DNA of 64,000 bases, taken from JBHHUI01 sp965248775. Lineage in GTDB: Bacteria > Chloroflexota > Anaerolineae > Anaerolineales > JBHHUI01. The stretch spans positions 3,534,001 through 3,598,000 of the forward strand of contig OZ252150.1 of NCBI GenBank assembly GCA_965248775.1. Direction: 5' to 3'. Shown one piece after another: positions 52,569 through 62,439 of this stretch. The translations under genes and the position numbers were made by a program. Below the pieces are notes generated by a model. It had not been told where the DNA came from. It saw only the letters and a program-made list of their open reading frames with translations, and ran no database searches. Position 1 is the first letter of the stretch. The number at the start of each line of letters is the position of its first letter.

Positions 52569-54119
52569 CAGTGGTTTGTTGACTCAAGATTATTGGGCAT
52601 AAAGGCAGATGGCATTGCCCGCGAACACCCAGTCAAGCAGCGCCTGGAACGCAGGCGGTGGGGGCCGGTCCGACCACGCCCGCCAGAAGCGTTGCAACAT
52701 GATCCATGGCTCCAGCCAAGCGCGCACTTCTCGCAGCGCCGCCGGCCAACTGACGTTGGGACGCGGTTGTTTCGACCGCCGTATTTTTTTCCCCCGTCGC
52801 CCCCCAGTCTCGTCGACTGGACGAGGTCGTGCGCCGTTTGCTCTTGCGTCGTGCCGGCTGTTGCGTCTCATCGAGTTCGACCGTCTCGACCTCGCCGCGG
52901 GCCAACGCCCACCAGCAAAAGGCGAAGGCGCAACACACCAACTCCCAGTGGCGGCGGATGGCGTGGGCGGCGCGCACTTGATACTGGGCCCAGCCCAAGC
53001 TCTGCTTGACTTGCTTGTAGCTCTGCTCGACCCAGGCGCGCAGGCCGTACAGGCGCGTGACCTCGGCCAGGTTCGCCGCCGGCAGCGAGCTCTCTTGCGC
53101 ACGAAGCGTGCGCGGGGATGGCAGGTTGGTCGCCAGATACCAGGTTGTCTGCTCGGGCAGCTGCACCGGGTCGGTGGTCACGACTACCAGGCGCTGCGCA
53201 CGTTGCGGTCCGTACATCCGGCCGACGACTTCGAGCACCCACCTCGGCTCACGGTGTCCGTCTCGGAATTCTCGTACGACCTGGCGCCACTTGCCCAGCG
53301 CGTCCGGTTGCCACGGATAGCCCGCCACGAGCTCCGCGATCGAGCCCGGTTCCCCTTTGGGATGCCACCAGCTGAACGAGGGCGGCATCGCCACGACGTA
53401 GCCCACCCCCAGCTTGTGCAGCCCGCCGATAAACTTGTCGTGCTTGCCGTAGAGGCTGTCCGCCACGACTGCCTTGAAGGGCACGCCCGCCTTGTGCGCA
53501 CGCTCCACCAGCTCCAGCGCGAGCGCCAGCTTGGTGCGAAAGCCCGCATCTTTGTTGCCGCGCGCAAACCAGTGCGCCGGCGTGTACGGCTCGACTTCCA
53601 GCGGGTAGTAGAGCCGCTCGTCCGCCCAGAGCGCGTGCACCGACACCACACCGTTGTCGACCTTGCCGATACTGCCCAGATATTGGCGCCCAACATGCGC
53701 GGTGCTATTTCCCCACTTGCGGTCGCCGGTCTCATCGATGGCCAAAACACCAGCAGCAGTGGGCGCCAGCATCTCAAGCCGCTGCAGCAGCTCTCGCCGC
53801 AACTGACCGACCGCCGCCGCATCCCAGTTCGACTCGGACAGGAACCACTGCAGGCGTTGCACCTGCGCCTGTTGCGCACCGGCCAGCGGCTCGGCGTTCG
53901 CCAGTGCGGTGAGCGTCTTGTTGCGCTCCGCAGGCAACAACAACCCTTCCAGATAGCGCCGGAACGCTTCGCGTTGGTTGCGTCGCGAAAACAAACCATC
54001 AAACTCCAGGGCGAAATCTTCCAGTGGACCGGGCGCGGGAGTGACATCCAAGCGTTTCGTCATGCTCCACCTCCACCACCTGTATACACCCGGTTTTTCC
54101 TTGAGTCAACAAACCACTG
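52569..54119 (-). mobile_element. IS701-family insertion sequence, complete, 1551 bp
   Basis: Perfect 20-bp terminal inverted repeats CAGTGGTTTGTTGACTCAAG and complement are flanked by a 4-bp TTAA target duplication (52565-52568 and 54120-54123), as typical for IS701. It carries one transposase gene on the minus strand. Base composition is higher in G+C than the host gene. It is apparently intact. Confidence 0.93.
52633..54063 (-). CDS. IS701-family transposase
   Basis: 476 residues with the DDE catalytic layout: first Asp in LAIDETGDRKWG, second in VVADSLYGKH, and Glu in GLRAWVEQSYKQVKQSLGW. The beta-strand insertion domain lies between. A basic, serine-rich segment and a less conserved C-terminus follow. 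The frame is intact from the ATG at 54063. A long open frame on the opposite strand is a shadow caused by high G+C. Confidence 0.93.
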   Translation of the reverse strand: MTKRLDVTPAPGPLEDFALEFDGLFSRRNQREAFRRYLEGLLLPAERNKTLTALANAEPLAGAQQAQVQRLQWFLSESNWDAAAVGQLRRELLQRLEMLAPTAAGVLAIDETGDRKWGNSTAHVGRQYLGSIGKVDNGVVSVHALWADERLYYPLEVEPYTPAHWFARGNKDAGFRTKLALALELVERAHKAGVPFKAVVADSLYGKHDKFIGGLHKLGVGYVVAMPPSFSWWHPKGEPGSIAELVAGYPWQPDALGKWRQVVREFRDGHREPRWVLEVVGRMYGPQRAQRLVVVTTDPVQLPEQTTWYLATNLPSPRTLRAQESSLPAANLAEVTRLYGLRAWVEQSYKQVKQSLGWAQYQVRAAHAIRRHWELVCCAFAFCWWALARGEVETVELDETQQPARRKSKRRTTSSSRRDWGATGEKNTAVETTASQRQLAGGAARSARLAGAMDHVATLLAGVVGPAPTACVPGAA

Positions 54120-54972
54120 TTAACAGCTTACCGGTTGTTGTATTTTGCTGGCTGGCAGCTTTGCTCCTGCTGCAATTCTTGTTTCGTCGCGAACTTGCCA
54201 CAAAGCCGGGCAACGCCCGCGCTATGGAGCAGCTCAACCCGGCCGAAGCCCTCAACCACCCCGACCAGGCACAGCGGGTCCTGATGGTTCTGGGGCTCGC
54301 TGTCGTGGCGTTCTTCTTTCAACGAGCGCTGCATGTCACACCGGCGCTGATCGCTCTCGCGGCGGCCTCGATAGCCTTTCTGTGGATACACCCGGATGTA
54401 GAGGAAACGCTGCAGCGCGTGGAGTGGAACGTGCTGCTGTTTTTCATGGCGCTGTTCATAATGGTCGGCGGCCTGGAAGCAGCCGGAGTATTGGACGTGT
54501 TGACCGATTTTATGACGACGATCAGCGGGGCTGTGTCTCCAATCGTGTTCAGCATCCTACTTATCTGGGTGATTGCTGTGCTGTCCGCCATTGTGGACAA
54601 CATCCCGATCACCATCGCGTTCGTCCCCGTCCTGATAGGCCTGGGCGAGAGCGGCTACAACGTCACGCCCCTGTGGTGGGCGCTGGCCTTTGGGGCCGGC
54701 TTCGGCGGGAACGGCACCGTCATCGGCTCAACTGCTAACATCATCGTCGTATCCATCTCCGAGCGTACAGATCACCCCATCACCGCGCGCGTTTGGTCAA
54801 AGACGGGGTTGCCTGTCATGATCGTTACATGCGCAGTGGCCAGTTTACTGTTCGTGATCGCTTTTCCATTTTATAGCCGCTAATTACTGTCTCTCGATTA
54901 CGGCCAAAACCAAGGGCCCGGCAGAACATTCTCTATCACTCGCTTACCGGCCCCCTCCTGTCAAGGGATAAA

Positions 54973-55050
54973 GCGGAACGGGCTTAAATGCATCTTTTCA
55001 TCGCAAAATGCGGCCCCTGGAAGCCCGACTTTGCAAAGCATATTGCCTGA
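54973..55050 (+). pseudogene. Decayed copy of the 3' end of the dinB gene
   Basis: Twenty-six codons, AERA*MHLFIAKCGPWKPDFA then KHIA and a stop, align with the last 26 codons of the DinB gene at 50594-51106 (AERALMQPFIASSGPWKPGF then AEHIA). The copy has an internal stop. The two copies flank the CBS-transporter segment, implying a past duplication or insertion event. Confidence 0.75.
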
Positions 55051-55121
55051 GTAGATCAACGCACGCTTTTAGCGGGTACAGCATTTAAATGTCCGCGCCG
55101 CCATTTTACGGGTGTCGCTCT

Positions 55122-55798
55122 TCATAAGCCCAACGCCGCACCAAGTTCTTCTAAGGCATCGCGGGCCCCTTGCAAAATCGTTTCAATTGGCGTGCCAGTG
55201 AGTGGCACACTGACAGGCAAGTCGAACTGAACCGGCACTTCGGCCATAATTGGGATCTCTCTCTTAATGGGAATCTCAACCCCCAGGTTTACGGGTATCT
55301 CCAATTGAATGGGAATTCTTTGCTGATGGGCACCTCGACATTCAAGTTCACAGGTATCTGGGTTGTGATGGGAAGATCAATGATATTGACTGTACCTGCG
55401 AACGGGATAGAGACCGGAATCGATACCGTAGTATTGACCGGGATGACTGTATTGATTGGCACAACAACTGTTTCTTCGAATGGTATGCTGGTGTCAATGG
55501 GAATGGTTGTGTCGATTGGCACGATAAAAGTCTCATCGAATTCCACTGACGTCTCAATGGGTAGAGTCTCATCGATGCTCACAGTGAAATCATATGCATC
55601 AAAGTCAACTTCATTCAGCACTGTAGTGGTTGCAGCAAGCGCCTGACCAGCACGATTACGCAGCACGAGAAGTGTGCCGATCAATGTCAGATTGAGGGCC
55701 AACGATACGCCGGCGACAACCCACAGTAACTGGTAATGCCAAACGAGTCCGTTTTGTTCAGAGTTGTTTATTTCCACAGGGTTTGCTTCCATGATCAC
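55122..55798 (-). pseudogene. Membrane-anchored protein with IPI/IPV beta-type repeats, one frameshift
   Basis: Residues about 20-48 form a membrane helix (LWVVAGVSLALNLTLIGTLLVL). After it come many short repeats of the form IPI-x-T-x-I/V-P (ETLPIETSVEF, TTIPIDTSIPF, NTVIPVNTTVSIPV). Near 55305 the frame shifts by one base; the other frame continues the repeats (IPVNLGVEIPIKREIPIM) to a conserved-looking end GARDALEELGAALGL at 55122. Function unknown; the repeats suggest an extracytoplasmic beta structure. The frameshift could be real or a sequencing error. Confidence 0.65.
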
Positions 55799-55878
55799 TT
55801 CCTCGTCTTGATTGATCGATCAGATTAAAAGTGGACAGAAGTATACTTCTGCCACTCTATGAGAATACAAACGAGTTT

Positions 55879-56031
55879 AGGTTGTGCTTGAAAGTGTCGT
55901 TATCGACGAGCCCGATGTACGTGAGAGCCAAACAATTTTGGGTGCGCGTTCAGACCTGTTGTTGCTCCCAGATGGAGTTGATACGATTGCTGTTCATAAC
56001 TTTGTTGACGGACCATATCAGGCGACCTGAC
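55879..56031 (+). pseudogene. Fragment of a comEC gene
   Basis: An open stretch VVLESVVIDEPDVRESQTIL and on to VDTIAVHNFV matches residues about 86-130 of the intact ComEC encoded at 60010. The sequence just upstream (55780-55870) also matches the region upstream of comEC (59840-59925). The copy lacks the start of the gene and is therefore a remnant of a duplication. Confidence 0.78.
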
Positions 56032-56152
56032 CTGGCGCATTCTCGCTTGCTCGCCTCTGGTGATCTGAACGAACAAGGTATCAGATTGCATCATCCGCTA
56101 TGCAGCTCGACCAGTTCGCGCGTCAGCTCCAAGTTCAGGTGTGTACCTAAGA

Positions 56153-57379
56153 TTATTTCTTGCGAAGCGCGGCGGTGCGGCGCTTTTGGACGCGTTTCCA
56201 AGCTGCCGTGGGCGTCGCCGGCTGCAGATCGCGCTGACTTTGCTTGCTGAGCCAGAACGCGAAACCTTCGAATAAGGCTGTGAGTGCGTCGTCCTTAGGG
56301 CCTGCGAGAAAGGGTTGCCCCTGGTTTATCGCGCCGACAAAGCGGTCGGGGGCAAACGGCACTACCAGGCTGACGGGCGTTTGCAAGGCCTGCTCGATAT
56401 TGTCGCGTTCAACACCATGATTTCGCTCAAAGGTCCAGTTCAGCACCAATTTGATCTTGTTGGAGTCGTATCCCAATTTGGAATATGTATCTAGCGTCAC
56501 AATAGCGGCTCGGACCGAGGCCAACTCAGGCGCAAGCAGCAAGAGGATGACGTCAGCTTCATCCAGAACTTGCAATGTGCCGCCGTTAAAGTTGTGCGGG
56601 AGATCGACCACGATGTAGTCGAAACGCGGCAGCAGTAAGTCAAATGCCGTCTGGATCAGCGCACCGCTCGGCTCTTCCGCTTCGGTAGGATAAGTCGGCG
56701 CGGCAATCAAATGCAACTTGCTCGCATGCCGTCCGATGATGGTTTGCAGCCCCACGATATCAAGATCGTCTGACGAAAAATGGGCGACGTCGGCCCAAGT
56801 GCGACGAAGCGGCATGTCGAGCATCAGCGAGGCCTGTCCGGCCGTAAAGACCAGGTCAACCAATTGGGTTGGATGCGCCCACAATTTATTCAAAGCAAGC
56901 GCAAGATTGACCGCCAAACTGGAGCACCCGCTGCCGCCGCGCAAACTGTGCACTGCAATCAGCTGCCCCCGCTCGGTTACTGCATCCTGAAACACAGTAG
57001 CGCGGGCAGCTTCACGGCGCTGCAACAAGGTGCCGACGCGGGCCACGAGTTCGGACGCCTCGAACGGTTTCGGCATGTGGTCGTCTGCGCCAGCTTCAAA
57101 CGCCTTCAGTTTCTCCTCAAGTTGGGCCTGAGCTGTCAGCATTAGAATGGGTGTGTGCGCGAACGCCGGGTTGCGGCGCAGTCGCTCCACGACTTGATAA
57201 CCGTCGAGTTTTGGCATCATTACGTCGGTGATAATCAGATCGGGCTGCACAGCCGCGGCGCGCGCGAGCCCCTCCAGACCGTCTGAAGCCGTTACGACTT
57301 CATATCCCGACGTCTCCAACGCGTGGACGATCAACTTTCTTATGAGCTCTTCATCTTCTATGGTAAGTATGCGTGGCAT
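56153..57379 (-). CDS. Response-regulator receiver fused to a CpaE/MinD-like ATPase
   Basis: Residues 1-125 are a receiver domain (acidic residues in IEDEE, phospho-acceptor Asp in IITDVMMPKLDG, Lys in MPKPF). From about residue 138 a deviant-Walker ATPase fold follows (VHSLRGGSGCSSLAVNLALAL) with the RFDYIVVDLPHNFN Walker-B-like strand. The P-loop lacks the usual lysine arrangement (GGSGCSS), as in TadZ/CpaE proteins that mark cell poles for pilus machinery. No tad or pil genes lie in the window. It lies 14 bp after the hybrid sensor and is probably co-transcribed. Confidence 0.87.
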   Translation of the reverse strand: MPRILTIEDEELIRKLIVHALETSGYEVVTASDGLEGLARAAAVQPDLIITDVMMPKLDGYQVVERLRRNPAFAHTPILMLTAQAQLEEKLKAFEAGADDHMPKPFEASELVARVGTLLQRREAARATVFQDAVTERGQLIAVHSLRGGSGCSSLAVNLALALNKLWAHPTQLVDLVFTAGQASLMLDMPLRRTWADVAHFSSDDLDIVGLQTIIGRHASKLHLIAAPTYPTEAEEPSGALIQTAFDLLLPRFDYIVVDLPHNFNGGTLQVLDEADVILLLLAPELASVRAAIVTLDTYSKLGYDSNKIKLVLNWTFERNHGVERDNIEQALQTPVSLVVPFAPDRFVGAINQGQPFLAGPKDDALTALFEGFAFWLSKQSQRDLQPATPTAAWKRVQKRRTAALRKK

Positions 57380-57393
57380 TCGGATCTACTCCC

Positions 57394-59427
57394 TCAAACG
57401 CGGGCATGCCTGGCATGGAAGGCGTGAATACGCGGCACTTCGGCTTCTATTTTGGCAAGCAACGACGGCGCCGCGGACAGATCGCCCCGGCGACCCGCGC
57501 TTTCAAGTTCGGCAGCGACGCTGGTCAGCGGTTCGGCCCTAAAACTCCCCGCCAAGCCTTTCAGGCTGTGCGCTAAGCGCGTAAACGTCTCGACCTCACC
57601 CACCTGCAACGCGGCCGATAAGGCCCCAACTTTAGCGGCCAGATCGAGCCCAAACTCGTGTAGCATTTCGACGAAAAAGTCCATATCGTTTCCAAAATGC
57701 GGTAGCGCAGCCTTAAGGTCCAGAGGCGCTTCGTGCGGCTCCGCACGATCGTTTGCCAAATCGGAATCGTCCGCTTCGGCGGATTGAGGCTGCACCCAGC
57801 GCTCGATGAGGGCAATGAGTTCCTTCAGGGATAGCGCCTTGTCGGCCTGGTCATCCATCCCGGCAGCCAGGCATTGCGCGCGAACTTCTTCCCGTATATG
57901 TGCTGTCATGACAATGATGGGCGTATGCTGTCCAGCGCCTTCTTGGGCGCGGATCTGCTGCGTCGCTTCCAGGCCACCCAGAACCGGCATCTCGAGATCC
58001 ATCAACACCAGGTTGTATTCGCCCTCTTGCAACGCCTCGACGGCCTGGAGACCATTTTCGACGCTTTCTACTGTATATCCGGCCTTTTGGAGTAACATCC
58101 CCATTAGCTTGCGAGACATAGGCTCATCATCGGCCAACAAGATGCGCCGCTGCTGCCGCCCCTGTTCAACGACTGTGTGGCGGGTGACCAGTTGTGGGCT
58201 CGCAATTGCTGTTTGCTCGTCTTGAGCAAGTACCGCCGCCAGTGCCTGTTGTAATTCAGATTGTGTGATCGGTCTTGTCAGATAACCGTGGCATTCCAAC
58301 TCTTCCAAGCGAGCAGCGTCCCCCCGTCTACCGAGCGAAGTTAGGAGGACGATCTTTGTATCTTGGAGCAACACATCTGCTCTGATCACCCGCAGGTACT
58401 GTTCGCTATCTGCAGCCAGCATACGCACATCCAGCAGCAGCATACGGAATGGATCGCCAGCCTGGGCAGCTGCTTTCAACCTGCGCAGCGCTTCGCCTAC
58501 GCCGTCTGCTGTGGTTGTCGTCACCTGGCAACCAAAACTTGTCAACATTTCGGACAGGGCCGCTCGTTGGGTAGCGCTCTCGTCCAGCTGTAGCAGTTTT
58601 ATTCCACGGAGATCGACAGCAGCTGGTGCAACCTGGGCCTTCACAGCGCGTTTTTCAAAGATAGTCGTGCACCAGAACGCAATCTCGAGGTCGCCTCCGG
58701 CGGTCACGCCGAACTGTCCACCATTCATCTCTACCAGTTGCCGGAAGATGCTTAATCCCGCGCTGCTGGGTCCGCTCTCCTGCCTCGCATCTGCATCCTC
58801 CAGTAGCAAGAACTGCTGCATGGCCTCTGCTCGGGCTGCGGATGGAGCAGTCAGATCGGTGCCGGCGACCACAAAACGGAGCATGGCGTGGGTCTCAGTT
58901 TCGATTTCCACTTCGACGCGCAGCGCCACCGCGCCAGGCGCGGTATCTCGAATGAGCCGATTCCCCAGAATAGCCAGCATCTGCCGCAAACGCCCCGGAT
59001 CGCCCCGGAGAAAGAGGGGGACATTGTGGTGGATCTGGTTAGAGACCGGCAGTCGGCGGTCGTTCGCTTGCTGCGCCAGCGAAACCGCTACGCGCTCAAC
59101 CGCCGGCTGCAAATCAAAATCCACACTTTGCAGGCCCAGTCTGCCAGTACCTATCTTGTATAGGTAAGCTCGTAAAGCCTTGTCGACAATTTCGTCTATT
59201 CCTATGAAGCCTACAGCAGCCAGATCGCTAACCTGGCGAGCGAGGTCTGGCCTAATGACCGTCGGCAGACCCGCGGCACTGGATTGCTGTGGGACGGGTC
59301 CAGATCGCACCTCCTCCTCAGGCACTGCCTGGACATGAGGCGAGTGTTCAGGCTCCCTAGAGAAATTGTCTCCTGGGTTGCGCTTTGCGCTGTCATCGTA
59401 TTGACGACCCTGACCTATGTCAGACAT
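57394..59427 (-). CDS. Hybrid signalling protein: degenerate kinase core, two receivers, HPt domain
   Basis: 677 residues. Residues about 60-265 resemble a histidine-kinase ATPase (HNVPLFLRGDPGRLRQMLAILGNRLI is the N-box region) but no clear phospho-acceptor histidine precedes it. Receiver 1 (about 275-390) has LLLDVRM. Receiver 2 (about 425-545) has LLADDEP and LVLMDLEMPVLGG. A C-terminal HPt domain carries the phospho-histidine in LAHSLKGLAGSF. It may act as a phosphorelay intermediate for the receiver-ATPase next to it rather than as an autonomous kinase. Confidence 0.87.
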   Translation of the reverse strand: MSDIGQGRQYDDSAKRNPGDNFSREPEHSPHVQAVPEEEVRSGPVPQQSSAAGLPTVIRPDLARQVSDLAAVGFIGIDEIVDKALRAYLYKIGTGRLGLQSVDFDLQPAVERVAVSLAQQANDRRLPVSNQIHHNVPLFLRGDPGRLRQMLAILGNRLIRDTAPGAVALRVEVEIETETHAMLRFVVAGTDLTAPSAARAEAMQQFLLLEDADARQESGPSSAGLSIFRQLVEMNGGQFGVTAGGDLEIAFWCTTIFEKRAVKAQVAPAAVDLRGIKLLQLDESATQRAALSEMLTSFGCQVTTTTADGVGEALRRLKAAAQAGDPFRMLLLDVRMLAADSEQYLRVIRADVLLQDTKIVLLTSLGRRGDAARLEELECHGYLTRPITQSELQQALAAVLAQDEQTAIASPQLVTRHTVVEQGRQQRRILLADDEPMSRKLMGMLLQKAGYTVESVENGLQAVEALQEGEYNLVLMDLEMPVLGGLEATQQIRAQEGAGQHTPIIVMTAHIREEVRAQCLAAGMDDQADKALSLKELIALIERWVQPQSAEADDSDLANDRAEPHEAPLDLKAALPHFGNDMDFFVEMLHEFGLDLAAKVGALSAALQVGEVETFTRLAHSLKGLAGSFRAEPLTSVAAELESAGRRGDLSAAPSLLAKIEAEVPRIHAFHARHARV

Positions 59428-60009
59428 TGATTCCCTTTTGAATGTTTCCCTGTCTCGAATCCATCAAATGAGTTGTTGCCAGATTTCGCTTTGGCGATTG
59501 ATGATAGTCTCCCCGCAGGAACATCCCCAAATAACAAAAGATCCACCCAGAACCGCTTCCCCACCTTTGTCGACTCGGGCGCTTTCGCTGACACGTGTGG
59601 GAATGGGTGCGTCTCTCCGTCTCATCCCCTGATGTCTATCGCTGTCCTGCAGCGGTCCCAATATTGGTAGAAAGGGGGCGGGCACCGAGGCTAGCTGCCG
59701 AGGCGTCCACCAATTGTGAATCTTCGCTAAAGTGTAGCATTTAATTGAAGGTCATGACATTCATTGAGTCACGTCTCTTATAGAACTCTAACCTACATAG
59801 TGGCGCGAATTAGAATTGTTTAATTCCGAAGGGTTTGTGCCCATAAGTCACTTCCTCCTCCTGATCGACTAGGTGTAAAAGCGGGCTGAAGTATACTTCT
59901 GCCACGCCATGAGAATACAATCAAGCAATCAATATTACTTGACAACCATTCTGCCTTTCGTACCTGTGTTGGATAGACTGACTTCGATTCGCAGCGGAAT
60001 TACGAAGAC
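59428..60009. other. 582-bp region without a gene upstream of comEC
   Basis: Nothing coding was recognised. At 59810-59853 the minus strand reads MGTNPSELNNSN, a remnant matching the start of the repeat protein at 55798 (MEANPVEINNSE). The stretch 59840-59925 matches 55780-55870, so the divergent promoter region was copied together with the gene ends. Confidence 0.6.
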
Positions 60010-62439
60010 ATGACCTTCTTCTACCTCGGCCTCGCTTGGCATGCCGGCATCGCACTCGGCGCACGCATTCATCTAGCAGCACACATCTGGTTATTGCTCG
60101 CCCTCATCGGAGCCATAGGGGCCGTACTGGAGCGCGAGGATGCGCGCTTACGTCTCTGGCTCCTGGCCGCAATGATGGCCGTTTTAGGCGCGGCTCGCTG
60201 GCAGGTTGCGCAGCCGGACCTGGCGGACGCGACTTCTCTTGCACATTACAACAATGGAGGTCAGGTTGTGCTTAAAGGTGTCGTTATCGACGAACCCGAT
60301 GTACGCGACAGTCATGCAATTTTGCGCGTGCGTTCAGACTCGTTGTCGCTCCCGGATGCAGCAGACACGATTTCTGTTCATGGCCTTGTACTCGCCCGCG
60401 CGCCGCGCTTTGCATCGATTGGCTACGGGGATCGGGTGCAAATCAGCGGCGCTCTGGAGACGCCCCCAATCTTCGAAGACTTCAATTACGCCGACTATCT
60501 CGCGCGCACCGGTGTGTACTCCACCGTTCGCGGGATAGCTACCATACGCATAATGCCCGAGTTGCTCGTTCGCTGCCCGCAAGATGTGCCCGCTATGGCA
60601 GGGGAAGGAGCGCTGCGCACATGGGTCCGCTGTCGCGTCTTCGATGCCGGACGATACATTTTTCGATTCAAGGTACAGGCATTGGGTGCGATTGCGCGCA
60701 TTTTTCCAGAGCCGCAATCTGCATTATTGAGTGGCATTTTGCTGGGCGTTGAGAGTGGGATTCCGGAGACACTCAAAGAAGACTTTCGGCGGACAGGCAC
60801 ATCACACATTGTCGCCATCTCCGGATTTAATATCACGATCATTGCCGGCGTTTTCCTACAAGTGTTGCGGCGTTTGTTCGGCGAGCGCTGGGCACGACCG
60901 CTGGCCATTAGCGCGGTTGCGCTGTATGCCATCCTGGCCGGGGCCGATGCGGCTGTTGTGCGCGCAGCCATTATGGGTGGGCTGGTGATCTTTGCCAACG
61001 GCCTCGGTCGCCCTACGGCGGGATTGTCGGCACTCATGTTTGCTGCCGGGGTGATGACATTGATCAATCCGGGCACATTGTGGGATGTGGGCTTTCAGTT
61101 AAGCTCGGCTGCCACGCTCGGTTTGATTCTGTACGCCGAGCCCTTCACCAATGCGACGGTACGTCTGGTCTCACGTCTCATCAATCGTGAAACGGCGGGG
61201 CGTGTAGTCGGAGTCTTGAGCGAGTTTACGATATTGACTTTCGCTGCACAACTCACAACGCTGCCCTTAATCGTCTTCTACTTCCATCAGATTTCACTTG
61301 TTTCTTTCCTTGCTAATCTGGTCGTGCTGCCAGTGCAGCCGCAGGTGATGATCCTTGGCGGGCTGGCGACTCTTGTCGAACTCGGTCAGAGCGCACTTGG
61401 TTTAGCGGTGCCTCTTGGACAGTTCGCTGCCTGGATCGCGTTGCCATTCGTTACATTGACGATCCGGCTTGTGGAGATTCTCGCTCCTGTAGATTGGGCG
61501 ATCGTTCCTATCGACCGTTTCTCTGGGCTTACGTTGGTGAGTCTATACAGCCTGCTCTTTGGCGTGACATGGCTCATGCGGAGAGCCCCTGATGAGCAAC
61601 CGACATGGTGGCGGCGCATGACACAGAGCGCATTGCCGGGTTTGATTCTCAGCCTGGCAGCTGTGGCAACGGTGGTCGTGTGGTCTAACTATTTTGCACA
61701 GCCGGACGGACGATTGCACATTACCTTCCTGGATGTAGGACAAGGTGATGCAACTCTGATCCAGACGCCGACGGGACGCTATGTGCTGGTCGACGGCGGC
61801 GCGAGTCCCAACCGGCTGGCCGAGCAACTCGGCCGGAAGTTACCAGCCACGGCGCGCGAAATTGACCTCGTAGTGACCCTCAATCCACAGGCGGATGGAT
61901 TGGGCGGGCTGCCGGTCTTATTCGATCGCTACGAAGTTAGGTCTGCGCGGTTGGCAGCAGCGCCATCCAGGTCACGGGAGTATCGCACCTGGGTTGAAGG
62001 ATTGACCACGCGTGCGGTGCCAATGCAGTCGGGAACGGAGAATGTCGTCTATGATCTGGGTGACGGCGCAGAACTAGAATTGGTGGGAACGCCCGCCGAA
62101 CCGGCAGCACTGCTAAGCTATGGAAAGGCAGAATTTCTACTTGCGCCGGGCCTGTCTGCAAACGGCAGCGCACAGCTTGCACTCGATGGCGTTGTCCAAC
62201 CGACCACAGCACTACTTGTCCCGAACCATGCTGGAGCGGACGCAGTCAGTGCGCTGCTTCTGACAGTGACGAATCCGTGGGCAGCCGTAGTCTCGGTCGG
62301 TGCCGGGAACGAATACGGCGATCCCCAAGCGTTAACGCTGGCATTGCTCGAGAGCCGTACAATCCTACGCACAGACGAACGGGGCTGGATCGAGTTCGTC
62401 ACCGATGGCGAGAAAATCTGGACATGGACAGAACGCTGA
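60010..62439 (+). CDS. comEC: ComEC/Rec2-family DNA-uptake channel protein
   Basis: 809 residues: an N-terminal membrane part and OB-like DUF4131 domain (residues about 60-200), the competence domain with multiple helices (GILLGVESGIP, TGTSHIVAISGFNITII, FQLSSAATLGLILY), and a C-terminal metallo-beta-lactamase-like domain (ITFLDVGQGDATLIQTP, LVDGG). The zinc-binding TH-x-HxDH motif is replaced by TLNPQADGL, so the nuclease site seems lost. The family imports single-stranded DNA in natural transformation. Confidence 0.92.
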   Translation: MTFFYLGLAWHAGIALGARIHLAAHIWLLLALIGAIGAVLEREDARLRLWLLAAMMAVLGAARWQVAQPDLADATSLAHYNNGGQVVLKGVVIDEPDVRDSHAILRVRSDSLSLPDAADTISVHGLVLARAPRFASIGYGDRVQISGALETPPIFEDFNYADYLARTGVYSTVRGIATIRIMPELLVRCPQDVPAMAGEGALRTWVRCRVFDAGRYIFRFKVQALGAIARIFPEPQSALLSGILLGVESGIPETLKEDFRRTGTSHIVAISGFNITIIAGVFLQVLRRLFGERWARPLAISAVALYAILAGADAAVVRAAIMGGLVIFANGLGRPTAGLSALMFAAGVMTLINPGTLWDVGFQLSSAATLGLILYAEPFTNATVRLVSRLINRETAGRVVGVLSEFTILTFAAQLTTLPLIVFYFHQISLVSFLANLVVLPVQPQVMILGGLATLVELGQSALGLAVPLGQFAAWIALPFVTLTIRLVEILAPVDWAIVPIDRFSGLTLVSLYSLLFGVTWLMRRAPDEQPTWWRRMTQSALPGLILSLAAVATVVVWSNYFAQPDGRLHITFLDVGQGDATLIQTPTGRYVLVDGGASPNRLAEQLGRKLPATAREIDLVVTLNPQADGLGGLPVLFDRYEVRSARLAAAPSRSREYRTWVEGLTTRAVPMQSGTENVVYDLGDGAELELVGTPAEPAALLSYGKAEFLLAPGLSANGSAQLALDGVVQPTTALLVPNHAGADAVSALLLTVTNPWAAVVSVGAGNEYGDPQALTLALLESRTILRTDERGWIEFVTDGEKIWTWTER

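Larger units (their letters stand above)
52024..54883 (+). pseudogene. ArsB/NhaD-type ion transporter, split by an IS701-family element
   Basis: The N-terminal half (to 52568) has membrane helices and the family signatures TTVLSLFLDNVTTVVLIAP and GGVGTLVGDPPNVIIGSAAG. The C-terminal half resumes at 54124 with SLPVVVFCWLA and contains IDNIPITIAFVPV-type and GFGGNGTVIGSTANIIVV repeats. Removing the element and one TTAA gives an unbroken 434-residue protein with two inverted halves, each with its DN and NxxG motif. Substrate could be arsenite, sodium/proton or an organic anion. The interruption looks recent because no other lesion is seen. Confidence 0.88.

Noticed and set aside
52609..54123. 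504-codon open frame on the plus strand across the IS701 element
   Set aside because: It is antisense to a transposase with complete DDE motifs; high G+C removes stops in the opposite frame.
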